Below are positions 10,300-21,154 of a stretch of 37,051 nucleotides of DNA, piece after piece (the stretch's first letter is position 1; each line of letters opens with the position of its first letter). Origin of the DNA: Chara braunii. Taxonomy: Eukaryota; Streptophyta; Charophyceae; Charales; Characeae. The notes below the pieces were generated by a model. It was not told the DNA's origin, did no database searches, and saw only the letters and a program-made list of their open reading frames with translations. The position numbers were made by a program, and so were the translations under genes. The stretch covers positions 2,098,849 to 2,135,899 of the forward strand of contig BFEA01000124.1 in assembly GCA_003427395.1 (NCBI GenBank), written 5' to 3'.

Positions 10300-10394
10300 N
10301 NNNNNNNNNNNNNNNNNNNNNNNNNNNNNNNNNNNNNNNNNNNNNNNNNNNNNNNNNNNNNNNNNNNNNNNNNNNNNNNNNNNNNNNNNNNNNN

Positions 10395-10446
<52 letters not shown>
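10213..10446. repeat. (TA)n(GA)n microsatellite with 95-base gap
   Basis: A TA tract of about 75 bases passes into GA, then into an N run at 10300-10394, then GA again to 10446. The gap is inside the microsatellite, so the missing sequence is almost surely more GA or TA. Long RE/LS dipeptide frames drawn through the Ns are meaningless. A similar (AT)n(AG)n array lies at 16.0 kb. Confidence 0.95.
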
Positions 10447-10448
<2 letters not shown>

Positions 10449-10822
10449 CCTACCTAGCTCTGCCCCCACGCTGCTTCGATTGATAGGACAAGCCAAATTG
10501 AATGAATCTTCCGCTATAACATGGAAACATGTATGCCACATAGTTTCCCCCCCTTCTTTGGTTCGTTCAATCTTCTATGCACCCGTTCGTTTCAACAAAC
10601 GAGCATCATGAGGAATGGGCACCCGTTTTAACAGGCAGCCTGTTCGTTCAGGTAAGTTTTTTTTTTCTTTTTCTTTTTTTTTTTGTCCTTTTTTTTCTTT
10701 TTTTTCTTTTTTAGGTTCCCCTAGTGTCGTTTTGGCTACGTCGTCCGTTTTTAAGAACAGGTTGCTGCAACCAACCGCGCGCCCGAACATGACATTGTTG
10801 GCGCCCAGGTACGAGCGCTTAT
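10447..10822. other. Spacer with T-runs and two small hairpins
   Basis: It contains TCGTTT/AAACGA (10587-10602) and AACAGG/CCTGTT (about 10630-10644), followed by a long T/C tract after a CAGGTAAGT word. Neither hairpin is statistically strong on its own. No gene is visible. Confidence 0.45.
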
Positions 10823-10890
10823 TGGGGCAACAAGGTAGGTCTATTAAGCATGACTCTAGCTCGACTCTGTGAAACGACTGCAGGGAGGGG
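10823..10890 (+). pseudogene. 25S rRNA fragment
   Basis: CATGACTCTAG, CTCGACTCTGTGAAACGACT and flanks match the conserved 25S/28S segment in which the rRNA reads GAGCTTGACTCTAG, CCGACTTTGTGAAATGACT. By eye about 26 of 31 bases agree over the core. The match extends weakly leftward (GGGG, AAG, CTATTAAGC against GGGG, AAG, CTGTTGAGC). Flanking sequence does not continue as 25S, so this is a short captured piece. It is independent of the 25S piece at 21.2 kb, which comes from a different part of the molecule. Confidence 0.6.
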
Positions 10891-11118
10891 GCGCCTGTTT
10901 ATTTTGAATGACAGGCTGCCTCCCCCCCCCACACTTACACGAAAAATAAGGGGGTAGGAAGAAGTAAAACGAAAGAAAAAAAAAAGAACAAAAGAAAAGA
11001 AAGGAAAAAGAAATAAGAAACGACCACGTATGTGGCCGCGGGCATGGGATAGATGCAAGAGGTGGAAGATTCTAGCAGGGGGAAAAAACTGCAACTGTTA
11101 ATTTTGAACAGGTTGCAG

Positions 11119-11326
11119 TAAATGGCTGGGTACAACCATTTCCTGGGGCATGTGGCCTGCGGGGACGACCATATGCTTCCGGGAATGGATGACCTTGGTT
11201 CCCTAAGGGAAAACCAAGGCTCCTAACTCTTGGCTGTTGATTTAAATCAAGGGTCAGGAGCACTGACAAATTTTGCCTGGATGTGGGCAAAACAGTTGCC
11301 CGCATGCCTTAGCTGGCTATAAAAGC
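11119..11326 (+). promoter_or_regulatory. Hairpin cluster with embedded TATA motif
   Basis: Consecutive inverted repeats: AAATGG/CCATTT near 11120, GCATGTGG/CCATATGC (one G-T pair), CCTTGGTT-CCCT with AGGG-AACCAAGG at about 11192-11218, the palindrome TTGATTTAAATCAA (11237-11250), ATGTGGGCAA/TTGCCCGCAT (one G-T pair), and TGGCT/AGCCA around ATAAA. The last forms GGCTATAAAAGCC, a good TATA-box match, about 30 bases upstream of a CA-rich AACAGCCTCACAC stretch that could hold a start site. No gene follows, so a retroelement promoter is one reading. Promoter function is inference from the motif alone. Confidence 0.35.
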
Positions 11327-11594
11327 CAATACTCCACCCAACAGCCTCACACTTGTGGCAGTGCTGCTAGCCCATTCACTTGAGTGAATGTTGGTTGGTT
11401 GCTACTATGGGGCGGTGCTGTTGGAGAGAAGGGAGTAAAAGTGTTGTTGGGGAGGGAGTGGAGATCTGCAGGAGGTAGAGGAATGCGGGGAGAGCAGCCA
11501 TAGCCAAGGGTTGGAGACTCTCTGCCCCACCGTCGTGCTGGTGCTGAGGTAGTGAGGCTGTGCCAAGGGCCAGCAACACAGCAAGGCATACCTC

Positions 11595-11910
11595 ATTTTG
11601 TGGGGTTATGCCGCAGAGATTTTGACACAACGACAACATTGTAGGGAGATGCTGCTGGATTTGCCGTCCGCCGCCAATGTTTTTTTTTTTTTATGTGAGT
11701 GTGGGGAGATGTTGTTGGACTGACGACATGGAGACATCAAGGCCTCCCTAAGCGGAGATGCTGTCCGTTTGGTGGCACGACAACGACAATATTTTTTTTG
11801 AGAGGTTACGCTGCCATAATTTTGGCATGACAACGGTATTTCGATGGGAAACTGCTGCCAAATGTTTTTGGTATGACAGCGTGGTACCGGTTTTGACGGC
11901 GCAACGAGCA
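11595..11910. repeat. Degenerate ~60-bp repeats
   Basis: The words GAGATGCTG or GGTTACGCTGCC, TTTTGGCATGACAACG (variants TTTGGTGGCACGACAACGA, TTTTGACACAACGACAAC, TTTTTGGTATGACAGCG) and GGGAGATG recur in the same order at roughly 55-65-base spacing. The units are strongly diverged and separated by T-runs. On the minus strand the frame is rich in His, Pro and Ser, which I attribute to composition. Confidence 0.5.
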
Positions 11911-13520
11911 GCAGTTCCGCTTTTAAATTTTGATGTGCAAGGTGATGGTGGACTATTCTTTTAGTGTGAGTACTGGTGCACATTTGGGATTGTGCGGCAG
12001 TGGTGTGTGGGACGACGGCATGAAGAAAGTGCAGAGTGAGGGCATGTGGCAATAGTCATTGGGGCTCGCGGCACATGCGGTTTGGACTAGACCACCTTTT
12101 TTTTTTTTTTGCGGCGTGCAGTGCGAGAGGTATTGGTGTTGAGACCATCCGACGGTACAACGACAATGTGGGACAACCTGGGCCATTTTGGGACCAAGTG
12201 GGACTGATTATGAGATCGGGACGGATAAGTTGGTGTGGTTATTGTGAGCGGGCTTGGTGATTGGAGGCGGCGTGGACTTGCGATTGGTTGGGAGTGTCCT
12301 TGGTTTGGTTGTGGGAGTATCTTGGTGGGTAAATTGTAGTTGGTATAGCGCTGAGACAATTTGGGATACTGGAACCCACACTTTGTTTGACCCTGTTCAA
12401 TCGAATGTTCATTGAAAAGGTAAAGGAAGTGTGTGTTTGCATGTGAATGGTGAGGTCTGACTTGAGTACTATGGGATTGCGCTGGTTTTTTCTTGAACTT
12501 GTTGTCTTTGCGTGTTGTGCAGGTAGGTAGAAGGATGCTTGCAAAGGAGATTGGTTATGCCCATTCGAAAAAAAAGAAAATGATTATATTCCGTTTACTT
12601 CTCATCTGCATGCATGCCAAAAAAAATTCGTTGTCTTGAGAATCGTTAATCATGTGCGTACTGTAAAACAAATTTGATTGAAAGAAAGCAGATAAGGTCA
12701 AACGGACTTAATGTTTTTTCGAGGATTGACCCGTTCTATCTCGAATGACCTTATTTGTCTCTACATGTCCAAATGATTCTTATTTTCTATCTCCTCTGAG
12801 TTTTTTTTGCCCAAGTTACCCTAAACTGACGAGAAGTGAGAATAACTAAAAGTTACTGGCAGTGAATACATTCTCTTTATCTATGAAGTATCTGGGCCGG
12901 GGGTTCGTTGCTTTAGGAGTCGGCCCTGTTATCGACCCAGAGTGGACCGTTCTACGGGGGCACTTTGCCAATTCGGTGGAGACGGTCCAACTTTTGAGAT
13001 CCGAGTTTTGTGCTCAGGCGAGGAAGAGGAATATCACAAACCACTTCCTAGAAGGAAAGATATGCAACACTTCAAGCAATGTACTTGGTCAAGAATCATC
13101 CACAGAACATTTTATCATCCAAGAAGATTGAGAAAGTATGGAGTCAGGTGTGAGTGTGTATAATCTTAAATTGGCGGTAGGCTGAAATGAATGATTTTGG
13201 CAGCGCGTCTTATCAAGTTAAAACTGAGGTTGTCCAACTGCCTTGTCGGCTGCATCAAGGTTATTTTCGATAACCAACTCCTTGTTGGCGGTTGTTTGAT
13301 TATTTTGTGGTGTTCGACCTGAGGTGGTCGGGGTTTATTTTGATATTGTATTATTGAATGTTTCAAATGATGATTCATTTTTTTTAGTTATCATTTCAGA
13401 TTGGATATACCTTTCTATCGGCTATAGTTGAATCATTTTAATGTAATTATGTACAAATGTTATTACTTTCGTTTGACTTTGTGTTAAAGGACTAGGATGA
13501 AATGTGGTTTCATGCTTGGT
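11911..13520. other. Unassigned; one open frame of 89 codons
   Basis: Mixed sequence with no repeats seen. The open frame 12862-13131 (plus; it opens at GTG, with the first ATG at 12883) and an overlapping frame (12942-13163) have higher GC than their surroundings. The translations match no family I know and neither has a plausible promoter or splice context. I treat this as unassigned rather than a gene. Confidence 0.4.
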
Positions 13521-13527
13521 TGAGACC

Positions 13528-13989
13528 GTCCTAGTCGACCGATGTTTGCTCCGTACCTAGGGGATCAGTGCCCTAAGGACGGACGACGTTCGGGTTCACT
13601 TGGCGTTTAACCAAGCGTATGTATACTACAGTGAACGAGAAAATGCCTTCTATTGATCTACCTTTGCGATTGCATTTAAAAGCTTTCGCATGCGGGTTAG
13701 TAGCTCGGTAGAGATACGCCCCTAAGGGTGGTGACTGCCCCTTAGGGAAGGTAAGTTGTGCCTCCCGGAACCTATCCTGTCGTAGGGGACCTAAGGAGGT
13801 ATGGCTGACGCACCCGGCTAGAACCGCGAAAGGGACGACGCAACCACGACTGTCTCCACGATTCGCGGAGTTATTTTGCGCCATTCCCAAGTTGTCTCTT
13901 GATATTAGGTTTTTGTGTTTAACTCCTGCGTGACATGGCCGGGAGGGCGCCCGCACCTTGTAAAAAGGTGTGAGCCGATGCGCTTGACA
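13528..13989 (+). mobile_element. LTR of the dispersed family (copy 4)
   Basis: Plus orientation. Shared landmarks are CTACCTTTGCGATTGCA, CTTTCGCATG, GGTTAGTAGCTCGGTAG, GATACGCCCCTAAGGG, GGTGACTGCCCCTTAGGG, GTAAGTTGTGCCTC, CCTGTCGTAGGGG, AACTCCTGCGTGACATGG, and the end GCGCTTGACA. The core hairpin is present with arms CCCTAAGGG and CCCTTAGGG. After the LTR end the sequence reads ACGTGATCC, not a primer-binding site, so it is a solo or 3'-type copy. The left limit is approximate and shared with copy 5 from about the ATCAGTGCCC word leftwards. Confidence 0.75.
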
Positions 13990-14051
13990 ACGTGATCCTC
14001 AACCAAAAGTCATTGTATTTCAATTCTACACAACATATATTTTTTTTCTAT

Positions 14052-14560
14052 GTTGTTTTTCTGTGCGCACGAGCACCCAACTTATGCCCAAATACACGCC
14101 CGGGTGCCCAGTTAGGCATGACCCCCGGGCAGGATTCCAAGTAGCCCTAACGCACGCGCGCGCGAGCGCACGCAAAAAAAAAAAAAAAAACAAAAAAAAA
14201 AACGGAAGTCAAAAAAATCCAGAAAACAAAAATGTTGAGTAAAATTGCAATACAAACAACTTTTGGCTGAGGGTCACATCAAAATTCCTCACGGAATCGG
14301 AGATAAAAAAAAATACCAAAATCATACTAAAAGACCCTCATTTAACCCCTCTCACCCCCTTTAGTAACAATTTATACCCCCCTTTCCTCCCCTTGACAAA
14401 AAACTATAAAAAAATGAAACGAGCCCAGATTTGGTCCTCTGGGAGAGCGCAGAAAGATAATTTTTTTTTGGCATTGAGGCTTCTCGGAACTATGCCCAGG
14501 GGTCATGCCGGGGGATCTACCCGGGTATAAGTTGGGTAACTGGGCGTCCAAAAAAACAAC
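14052..14560. mobile_element. Non-autonomous TIR element, 509 bp, CTAT target duplication
   Basis: The left end begins GTTGTTTTTCTG and the right end, reverse complemented, begins GTTGTTTTTTTGG. Inside both ends are imperfectly matching blocks: ACCCAACTTAT, CCCGGGT, GGCATGACCCC and GGGCA. CTAT directly flanks both sides (14048-14051 and 14561-14564), consistent with a 4-bp target duplication. There is no coding capacity; the interior holds long A-runs, a CG/CA-rich block (14150-14175) and a segment shared with 8.8-8.9 kb. Length and structure fit a MITE-like element. I cannot assign a superfamily from a 4-bp duplication and these termini. Confidence 0.65.
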
Positions 14561-14564
14561 CTAT

Positions 14565-14956
14565 ACGATGATATTAGATGTGCGTATCAAAGAAGTTGAA
14601 GGATAAACCTCATTCTAGTATCCTAAAGAGTCACATGATGTAGATTTTGAATCTTCTTATTTTATCTTCAACTCCTTTATATTCATAATCTTCATGTTTT
14701 GGTAATCGAAGCTAAATCACTAGCTTGGATCATTCACAATCTAATGGGCAGACTTCGTTCAACTCATTTTCTTTGTCCCCTTAGTTTTTTATAAGATTCA
14801 TATAAAAAACATTATAATTTTCAAGGGATAACAAAATGTTTACATTAATTTATGCTAAGAAGGTGTCGCATAGAAACTAAAGTTACCAAAATTCGTATGC
14901 ATTTTTAAAAACTAAATATATTTTAATAATTTTATTAGGCTATCAAAGTGATCCGT
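14565..14956. other. AT-rich spacer
   Basis: AT-rich sequence between the TIR element and the next LTR. I see no repeat and no open frame of note. Confidence 0.6.
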
Positions 14957-15690
14957 TGTCGAGCGCACCGGTCCGACACCACACGAGGCAGTGCGAGACC
15001 CTCCTGGCCGCGTCACGCAGGAGTTGGTATGTTCCTTCATCGTGAATATACATGGAGGTTTCGCAAGCTGCTCCGGCCGAGTGCGTTAGCCATACCTCTC
15101 GCGAGCCCCTACGACAGGATAGGACATACGAAAGGCACGACTTACCTCCACCTTACGGGAGTTGTCACCTCCCTTCCGTGGGCGTATCCCCACCGAGCTA
15201 CCAGTTCACAGTACGAAAGCTAATCAACTGCAATTGCCGAGGTGGACCAGCCGAGGGCGTTTCTCGTTCGCTGTAGCATAGGGGGTACGAGCGGTATTAC
15301 GCCTCTATCGGACCCGCACGTGAACCGACGTTTTGGGGAGCTGAGGTCCCAAGCGCGACTCGTCGCCGGTCGACTAGGACGCATGCCACACGCCACTCGC
15401 ACACCACTATAAAGAACATGAAAATAAAAACACACACATACACGCACGTACATATACATATACAGAACGACACTAAACAAACAACGCGACAACACTCCTA
15501 GTCCCTTAGTAGCCATCCCATAACTCTTCGATGAGGAAATCGGATACGCGCCGCGCACGAGACTTAGTATAAAACCGTGTGGACGCAGGGCTAACTCATA
15601 TCGACTCGCAATGCTAGAGTACACAAGCGGTCGCAATGATGGCGTACTATGTAGTACCCATACTTATGCGAATCTCGTTAATCTCGAGGG
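14957..15690 (-). mobile_element. LTR of the dispersed family (copy 3)
   Basis: The closest relative in the window of the copy at 7.9-8.7 kb, in the same minus orientation. It starts TGTCGAGCGCACCGG at the LTR 3' end and keeps the core hairpin, the GACCCGCACG and GACTCGTCGCCGGTCG blocks and the antisense TTAGTATAAAACC. Similarity to the other copy fades after about CGCAATGATGGCGTACTA and the CACTTCAAGTG palindrome. There is no primer-binding site or coding sequence next to it. The 15700-16010 stretch that follows shows nothing recognisable. Confidence 0.8.
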
Positions 15691-16011
15691 TCGCATTCGA
15701 CACTTCAAGTGTTGGCTGACACCGTGACGTGCCTTGAGGGATTGATCTCTCGACGGTGGACAATTGCCAAGTGCGGTTGAGAACCACACCCTCTTCTGCA
15801 CCCTGCGGAGAGTGGGTTGTACACATGTTCATACTTGTGGTGACAATCGTCTCTTATCGCCCTGGAGACAAGCTCCTTCATCTAGGGCCTGAATAGAAAT
15901 TAAGGGGTTTGACTTTGATGGCTACCATGGACTACAACGTCCCTCTTTTCTCAAATGCACAATCTATTTAACCCTTACGCGTGGTCACAGTAGGCCGCGC
16001 GAAACACTTAA

Positions 16012-16330
<319 letters not shown>

Positions 16331-17024
16331 TATTAATATAGGACGATCACTTCTCACAGTCACAGTGAGACTTCTCTCAGCCATATATATATGTATGTGA
16401 GCGCAGACATTCAAATCCGAAGTTCGAATCACCAAACATACCTGCAAGCACATCAAAGATTCAACCAAAGAGTCCATGCACTACACGGGGTTAACTTCAA
16501 CCATTCTCTGCACTCACACCCCTTGCTTTTAGCCATACAAGCCTCACTCTTTGTGCAACTCTCTAAATAAAATACTCAGTACTTTTCTTAAATGGCCGTT
16601 CAAAATAAAGTATGAGCGAAAACACAACAAAACAATTCAAATCACAAGGCTAAAGCCTTTAGGTTGAGTGACAAGAGTGGATTGAAGCTGAATCATAAAC
16701 TGATGAATCGACAACCTATCTGTTATCAATGATAATTGAAGATGATCCTCGTAGGATCAAGCTGAATCTAGCCCAAATCCTGAATCAATCGATAAAGAAA
16801 ACTTGTAACACAAGACAGGTCAATCCCTAAGTTAAATCTATAAGTCCATGGAGAATAATCCCCATATCACGATCTCACTGAAATCATCCTAATTAACTAA
16901 GCCTAAGTCTGTCTCTAAGCCAGTTTCTAAAGAAAGGTAGACCCTGACACCTATATAAAGTGGATTGTCAGAATCACGACCTGTCAAAATATAACCTAAC
17001 TCCTCTAGACTAAGAAACTTTCGG

Positions 17025-17545
17025 CAGCGCTTCCGGTAGGAAAAATATATTTTCAAAATTCATATCAGCCTGAATATGAAAACAGAAATAGTCTTCGACT
17101 TTCCAAAGTCAAATTTTGTTTAACTCCTTGAATTAACAAAAATTTGGGCAGTACTCCCTTTAGAAAATGAGACTTTCCAGATTTTTACTAAGCCATGTAT
17201 GAATTTTAGACAAGTTTAACTTTGAAAAACCAAAATTTAACTAATTCCTTAGATTTGTAGAAATTTCGTCGGCGCTTCCCGTAGAAAAAGTGATATTCCA
17301 AGATTTATACAAAGCTAAGTTCAGAATCTAAAATGACTTTGACTTTTCAAGGTCTAATTTTTTTTAACTCCCTGAATTAACAAAAATTTGGGCAGCACTC
17401 CCTTTTAGAAAACGAGATCTCCCAGATTTTTACTAAACCAAAAAGTCATAAAAGTTGGACCATGAAAACGACAAAATCTGACTAACTCCTTGGTTTTGTA
17501 GAAATTTCGGCAGCGCTTCCTGTAGAGAAAATGACTTACCAAGAT
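17025..17545. repeat. Alternating ~115-bp tandem repeats
   Basis: Two related monomers alternate. Type A contains TTTCGGCAGCGCTTCC, then GTAGRRAAA, and a CAAGATTTATAC tail; seen near 17028, 17265 and 17505. Type B contains ACAAAAATTTGGGCAGCACT, CCCTTTAGAAAA, and a CAGATTTTTACTAA tail; seen near 17146 and 17380. Both begin after an AACTCCTTG-type word. The dimer period is roughly 235 bases. Confidence 0.85.
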
Positions 17546-17861
17546 TTATACAAGACCAGGTATAATAAATGATCAAGAAAATGCAAAAATCGACCAAAGT
17601 AAAAATAAACTTAGCTCAGAAAATGCAGGAATTGAAGCCAACTCCTATGGCTAAGCACGTAGTGAGCAACTAAAGCAACTACCTATCAAACTGAAACTCA
17701 GACTAAGTAGTAGTGGCACTGAGTCTCATGCAGACCAAAACACAAAGGTAAGTACTCTCACCATCTCAAAGTCAACCTTGTCAGACAATAATTCATAATC
17801 TTTCAATGATTTATACCCTTTATACCCAACTTACATAAGGCATAAAGCTAGACCACCCAAA

Positions 17862-18420
17862 CTTATGGGAACCTGCCTAGCTCAGCCATAGAATATACAC
17901 AAACACAGGGCACAACAACTTTTCTCTTCTTTGGACATATGACTAGGCCACCCTAGTCGCCCTGAACTGTTTAAGTATCCCAACTTTATATAATTATCTC
18001 CACTTAATTTTTTGAGGTAACATATAACTGAACCGATAATCTTTAGCTCAAGATTTAGTCTGCCCCTTTGTACCACAAGTTTATTCTTAATTAGTATAGC
18101 CAAGTTATATCCTTTTGGTTCCAGCATGTGCGTGGCATTGTACCAAGACCACCCAAACTTATGGGAACCTGTCTGGTCCTCAGCCTGGTTCATTCTCTTA
18201 ACGCTAAAGCAGAGATAAACTGAAAGAAACCCAAAGTAAACAAGGCGACCAAGTCACCCAAACTTATGGAACATGCTTGGTCCCTGAAAAGTCACTAACA
18301 ATCAGCCCTCACAAGTCAGAGCAACCAGACCACCAAACTTATGGGAACCTGTCTGTCCTTCAGGCAATCCAAAATAAACATACCACTGGGACCGCCAAAC
18401 TTATGGAGACTCTCCCAGCC
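17862..18420. repeat. Irregularly spaced repeat around CCAAACTTATGGGAACCTG
   Basis: The word CCAAACTTATGGGAACCTG or close variants occurs five times (about 17866, 18150, 18256, 18333 and 18395) with shrinking gaps. Most copies are bounded by GACCA-type and TGGTC-type words that can pair, with CCC and GGG inside. Each is a weak hairpin. Confidence 0.8.
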
Positions 18421-18690
18421 TTTGGTTGACCCAGTCAAACTCAGACAATATAATCTTCCTCTCATCCTTCCCTCAGATGCAATCCCACAATCTGCTTTCA
18501 GTCAAACAACAAAAACTAAAACTGAATTTGCACAATCATTCCTTTACTTAGTTTTGATTGTGTCATGAAAGTTTAACTGAAAGTTAAGATAGGGATGCAC
18601 ACAACATACTCAAGCAAAGCATAGCAAAGGATACAGATAGGGGTTATAACAGGGTTTATAAAGCGAAAGCAATGGTTACTTCTTAGTTCC

Positions 18691-18736
18691 CTGCCTCCAG
18701 AACTCCCTCCGAGTTCCGGCAGAGCTCCCGCAATCG
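18691..18736. repeat. Second copy of the 4.5-kb hairpin motif
   Basis: Arms CCAGAACTC (18697-18705) and GAGTTCCGG (18711-18719) flank the loop CCTCC, followed by CAGAGCTCCCGCAATCG. Compared with the copy at 4.5 kb both arms are changed in step, and the trailing sequence is identical. Confidence 0.75.
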
Positions 18737-19159
18737 GTGGGATGACTCCCCATAGAATCTTGCTGCGGTCCTACGGATTGCAATCTCGCCTGCCGCCTTC
18801 CTCTCATAACCAAAGACTAAACAAAAAGTAAGAAGGGAAGAACTAGGGGTTTCAGACTCTCGAGATACAGGAGGGGGACAACTCAACTCCCATGAGAGGG
18901 CCTTGATTCTCTGATTCGCCTGAGGGCCCTACAATGATGGCCAAGGATGCAGCAACTTGGTCAAACTGAAGCCATACCTGTCGGTTCTCGATCCTCTGGC
19001 GACCCTTCAATTCACAGCAATAGCCCCCTTTGACTAGGCTGCTGCTATGTAGCCTAGGATGTTGCGTCCAAATCCCCTCACTCTGGCCGAACACACGCAC
19101 TACCAGCTCTATACCGACCGATAACTATAATCAATAGTTCAGCCTGGAGGGTCCCTGTT

Positions 19160-19840
19160 CAAGATAAAACATATACTTGTGCTTTATTTCGAAACATAGC
19201 AGCACACAGTGAATCGTGCAACTATGCACGGTTGAAGCGTCGCGAGTGCAACAAAACTGTAGCAGACACCGTAACCGCCTGTAGCGAAGATATTGTCACC
19301 TCAAATAGTGAGACACCATGATTGACACAACAAAGGATAATGGAACAACTATCTTTACGGCGATTAGCACTGCCCAAAACGCATAGTATCAATCAATGGC
19401 CAAACATGTAGTGGTAACGGCGACCAACCTATAGTCTACCGGAGTGTGAACACTGTCCGAAACTATACAACACCATCTGTTATTTCGACACACAGCCTGT
19501 TTGTAACCGCAGGTGCCTGAAGCAAGTGAATGCCCGTCTGAACGAACTCAACCTACCGCAGGGCCCGTGACCCAAAGTGTGAGGGCTAAAGGTAAATCCG
19601 CTGACCCGTGGCGCTCCTTTATATCCTTTGCACAGGTAGGACAGACAACACATCGGCCCATACTCAGGCCTGTACCTCTACGGTTGTCGTCCGGTTGCTC
19701 TGTTTGGTACGATGAGCAGTCTCCTGGCCAGACAGATAAGTCTTTACTTCCTTTCCCTTTCTACCGCACCTGTCCCAAATACTCTCTCGCTCGTATCCCG
19801 CCTTTGCACGTTACTTAGCCCCTTTGCCCATAATAATTGA
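19160..19840. other. Unassigned mixed sequence
   Basis: No repeats or known motifs found. The open frame 19513-19818 (plus) has no recognisable domain and no initiation or splice context that supports it. Confidence 0.5.
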
Positions 19841-19844
19841 GCCC

Positions 19845-19847
<3 letters not shown>

Positions 19848-19921
<74 letters not shown>

Positions 19922-19922
19922 C
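19848..19922. repeat. (CT)n microsatellite
   Basis: A nearly pure CT tract of about 75 bases with two C insertions. Confidence 0.95.
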
Positions 19923-21060
19923 CTTAACGCATACAGACAATGAGTTGCACCCGTGGCCCGCGGGTTGCGCCCCACTGCATATTATTCGCAAGGAAAGGGA
20001 GCGAATGAATCTCCCGCCAGAATACGGAAAAGTTCATTGGTGTTTCATAAAAACCTCCCTCTTTCTGGGCGGAGCCTGTAGAATTAACTCTGGTCAGCCT
20101 AACGTTCTAATGCCTAAACCAATGTTATTACTGCACTCGCTTATCATCTAGACTCCTACTTTCAACTTTAGTTCACTATATTCTGTTAAGGATCGAGTGA
20201 ATTAACCAAAGTAAATTCCGCCATAGTCATCAATCCGACACCCCCCACGCACTTTTTTTCTCTACTAACACTCCTTCCAATAATCTACCACTAAAACCAA
20301 TGACGGATTCGGATTCGCCTCTGTCCACAACCCCAATATACACTCTTCCCCTACCGAATTCAATCGAGGATCGGGTGGGTTTAGTGTTCTTCTTCCTTAA
20401 CCTTTTCTAACTCCTCCATAACTCCGCGCTTACTTTCTTCCTCCTAGCTCCTCCTACACTTCTCCTCGTACAAATTTGACTTCACCATTCGAGTCGCGCC
20501 ACCTTAAAACCTCCAAAACGAATCTTCATCCACTCGTTTTCATCAAGAAACGGATGAGTTAGGCGATCTTTGGTTCCTCCATAAGTACGCTCTTCTCACC
20601 TCTGACTCTGAATGCACATGGCGCAATTTAGCGTCAAGGTTCTTTCCACTTTTCCTGCGCTGCCTTTGTCGCCTCTCCGCCTTGCCTCACCGTGCTAGCG
20701 CTCGTCACCCGCTGCGTCCCCGTACCGTCTCAGCACTCGTCCGCGACTCCTCTGCCTTCACTTACCTCGTTTGCTGCTCATCGCTCTCTACCTCGACTTG
20801 TTGCCTCAATGCCCGTCGCTTCACTCCCTCTTGGCTAGCGTCGCTCCAATCGGCAACATGCCCCGCAGCGATCGATACCGGCCCAAAGCTCCAACCACTA
20901 TATGGGAAACCTTAGACGGACTGCTCAGTTTTTCAGCCCTATACCCGGCGGCTGGCGACCGGCCTACACGTAGCAACAACACTGTGGCCACACCATACCG
21001 GTTTCGCCCCGCTACAGTGGCCTAGGCTGTTCTTGCCCTGTGCCGCTAACCTCTTTTCGG
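19923..21060. other. Unassigned, C/T-rich on the plus strand
   Basis: The right two-thirds is pyrimidine-rich on the plus strand. One imperfect hairpin pairs CATCC/CGTTT with AAACG/GATG near 20527-20555. I recognise no coding sequence; frames around 20682-21025 look like GC-rich random translation. Confidence 0.5.
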
Positions 21061-21154
21061 ATCCCCAACGGGCAGCCCACACATCAACAGCGGGCACAAG
21101 GCCAAGGGTGCGGGTCTGCTGCTCGTCTAAGCGGGGCCTAGATGGGCCGGGCCT

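Larger units (their letters stand above)
16450..19150. mobile_element. Retroelement-like non-coding block with two tandem-repeat systems
   Basis: AT-rich DNA with no long open frame but with two repeat systems (17025-17545 and 17862-18420) and the hairpin motif shared with 4.5 kb. Words such as AAATTTCGGCAGCGCTTCC resemble repeat-rich non-coding regions of plant LTR retrotransposons as I remember them. That likeness is the only ground for calling it a mobile element; no LTR pair, primer-binding site or polypurine tract was found. A perfect CTAGGCT/AGCCTAG hairpin lies at 19034-19057. Confidence 0.4.

Noticed and set aside
10032-10541. Long dipeptide-repeat open frames on both strands
   Set aside because: They cross a TA/GA microsatellite and a 95-base N gap.
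14150-14176. Alternating CG/CA stretch as a Z-DNA regulatory site
   Set aside because: It lies inside the non-autonomous TIR element and there is no nearby gene for it to regulate.
16415-16435. GTTCGAATC box-B word
   Set aside because: No box A at the required distance and no tRNA fold.
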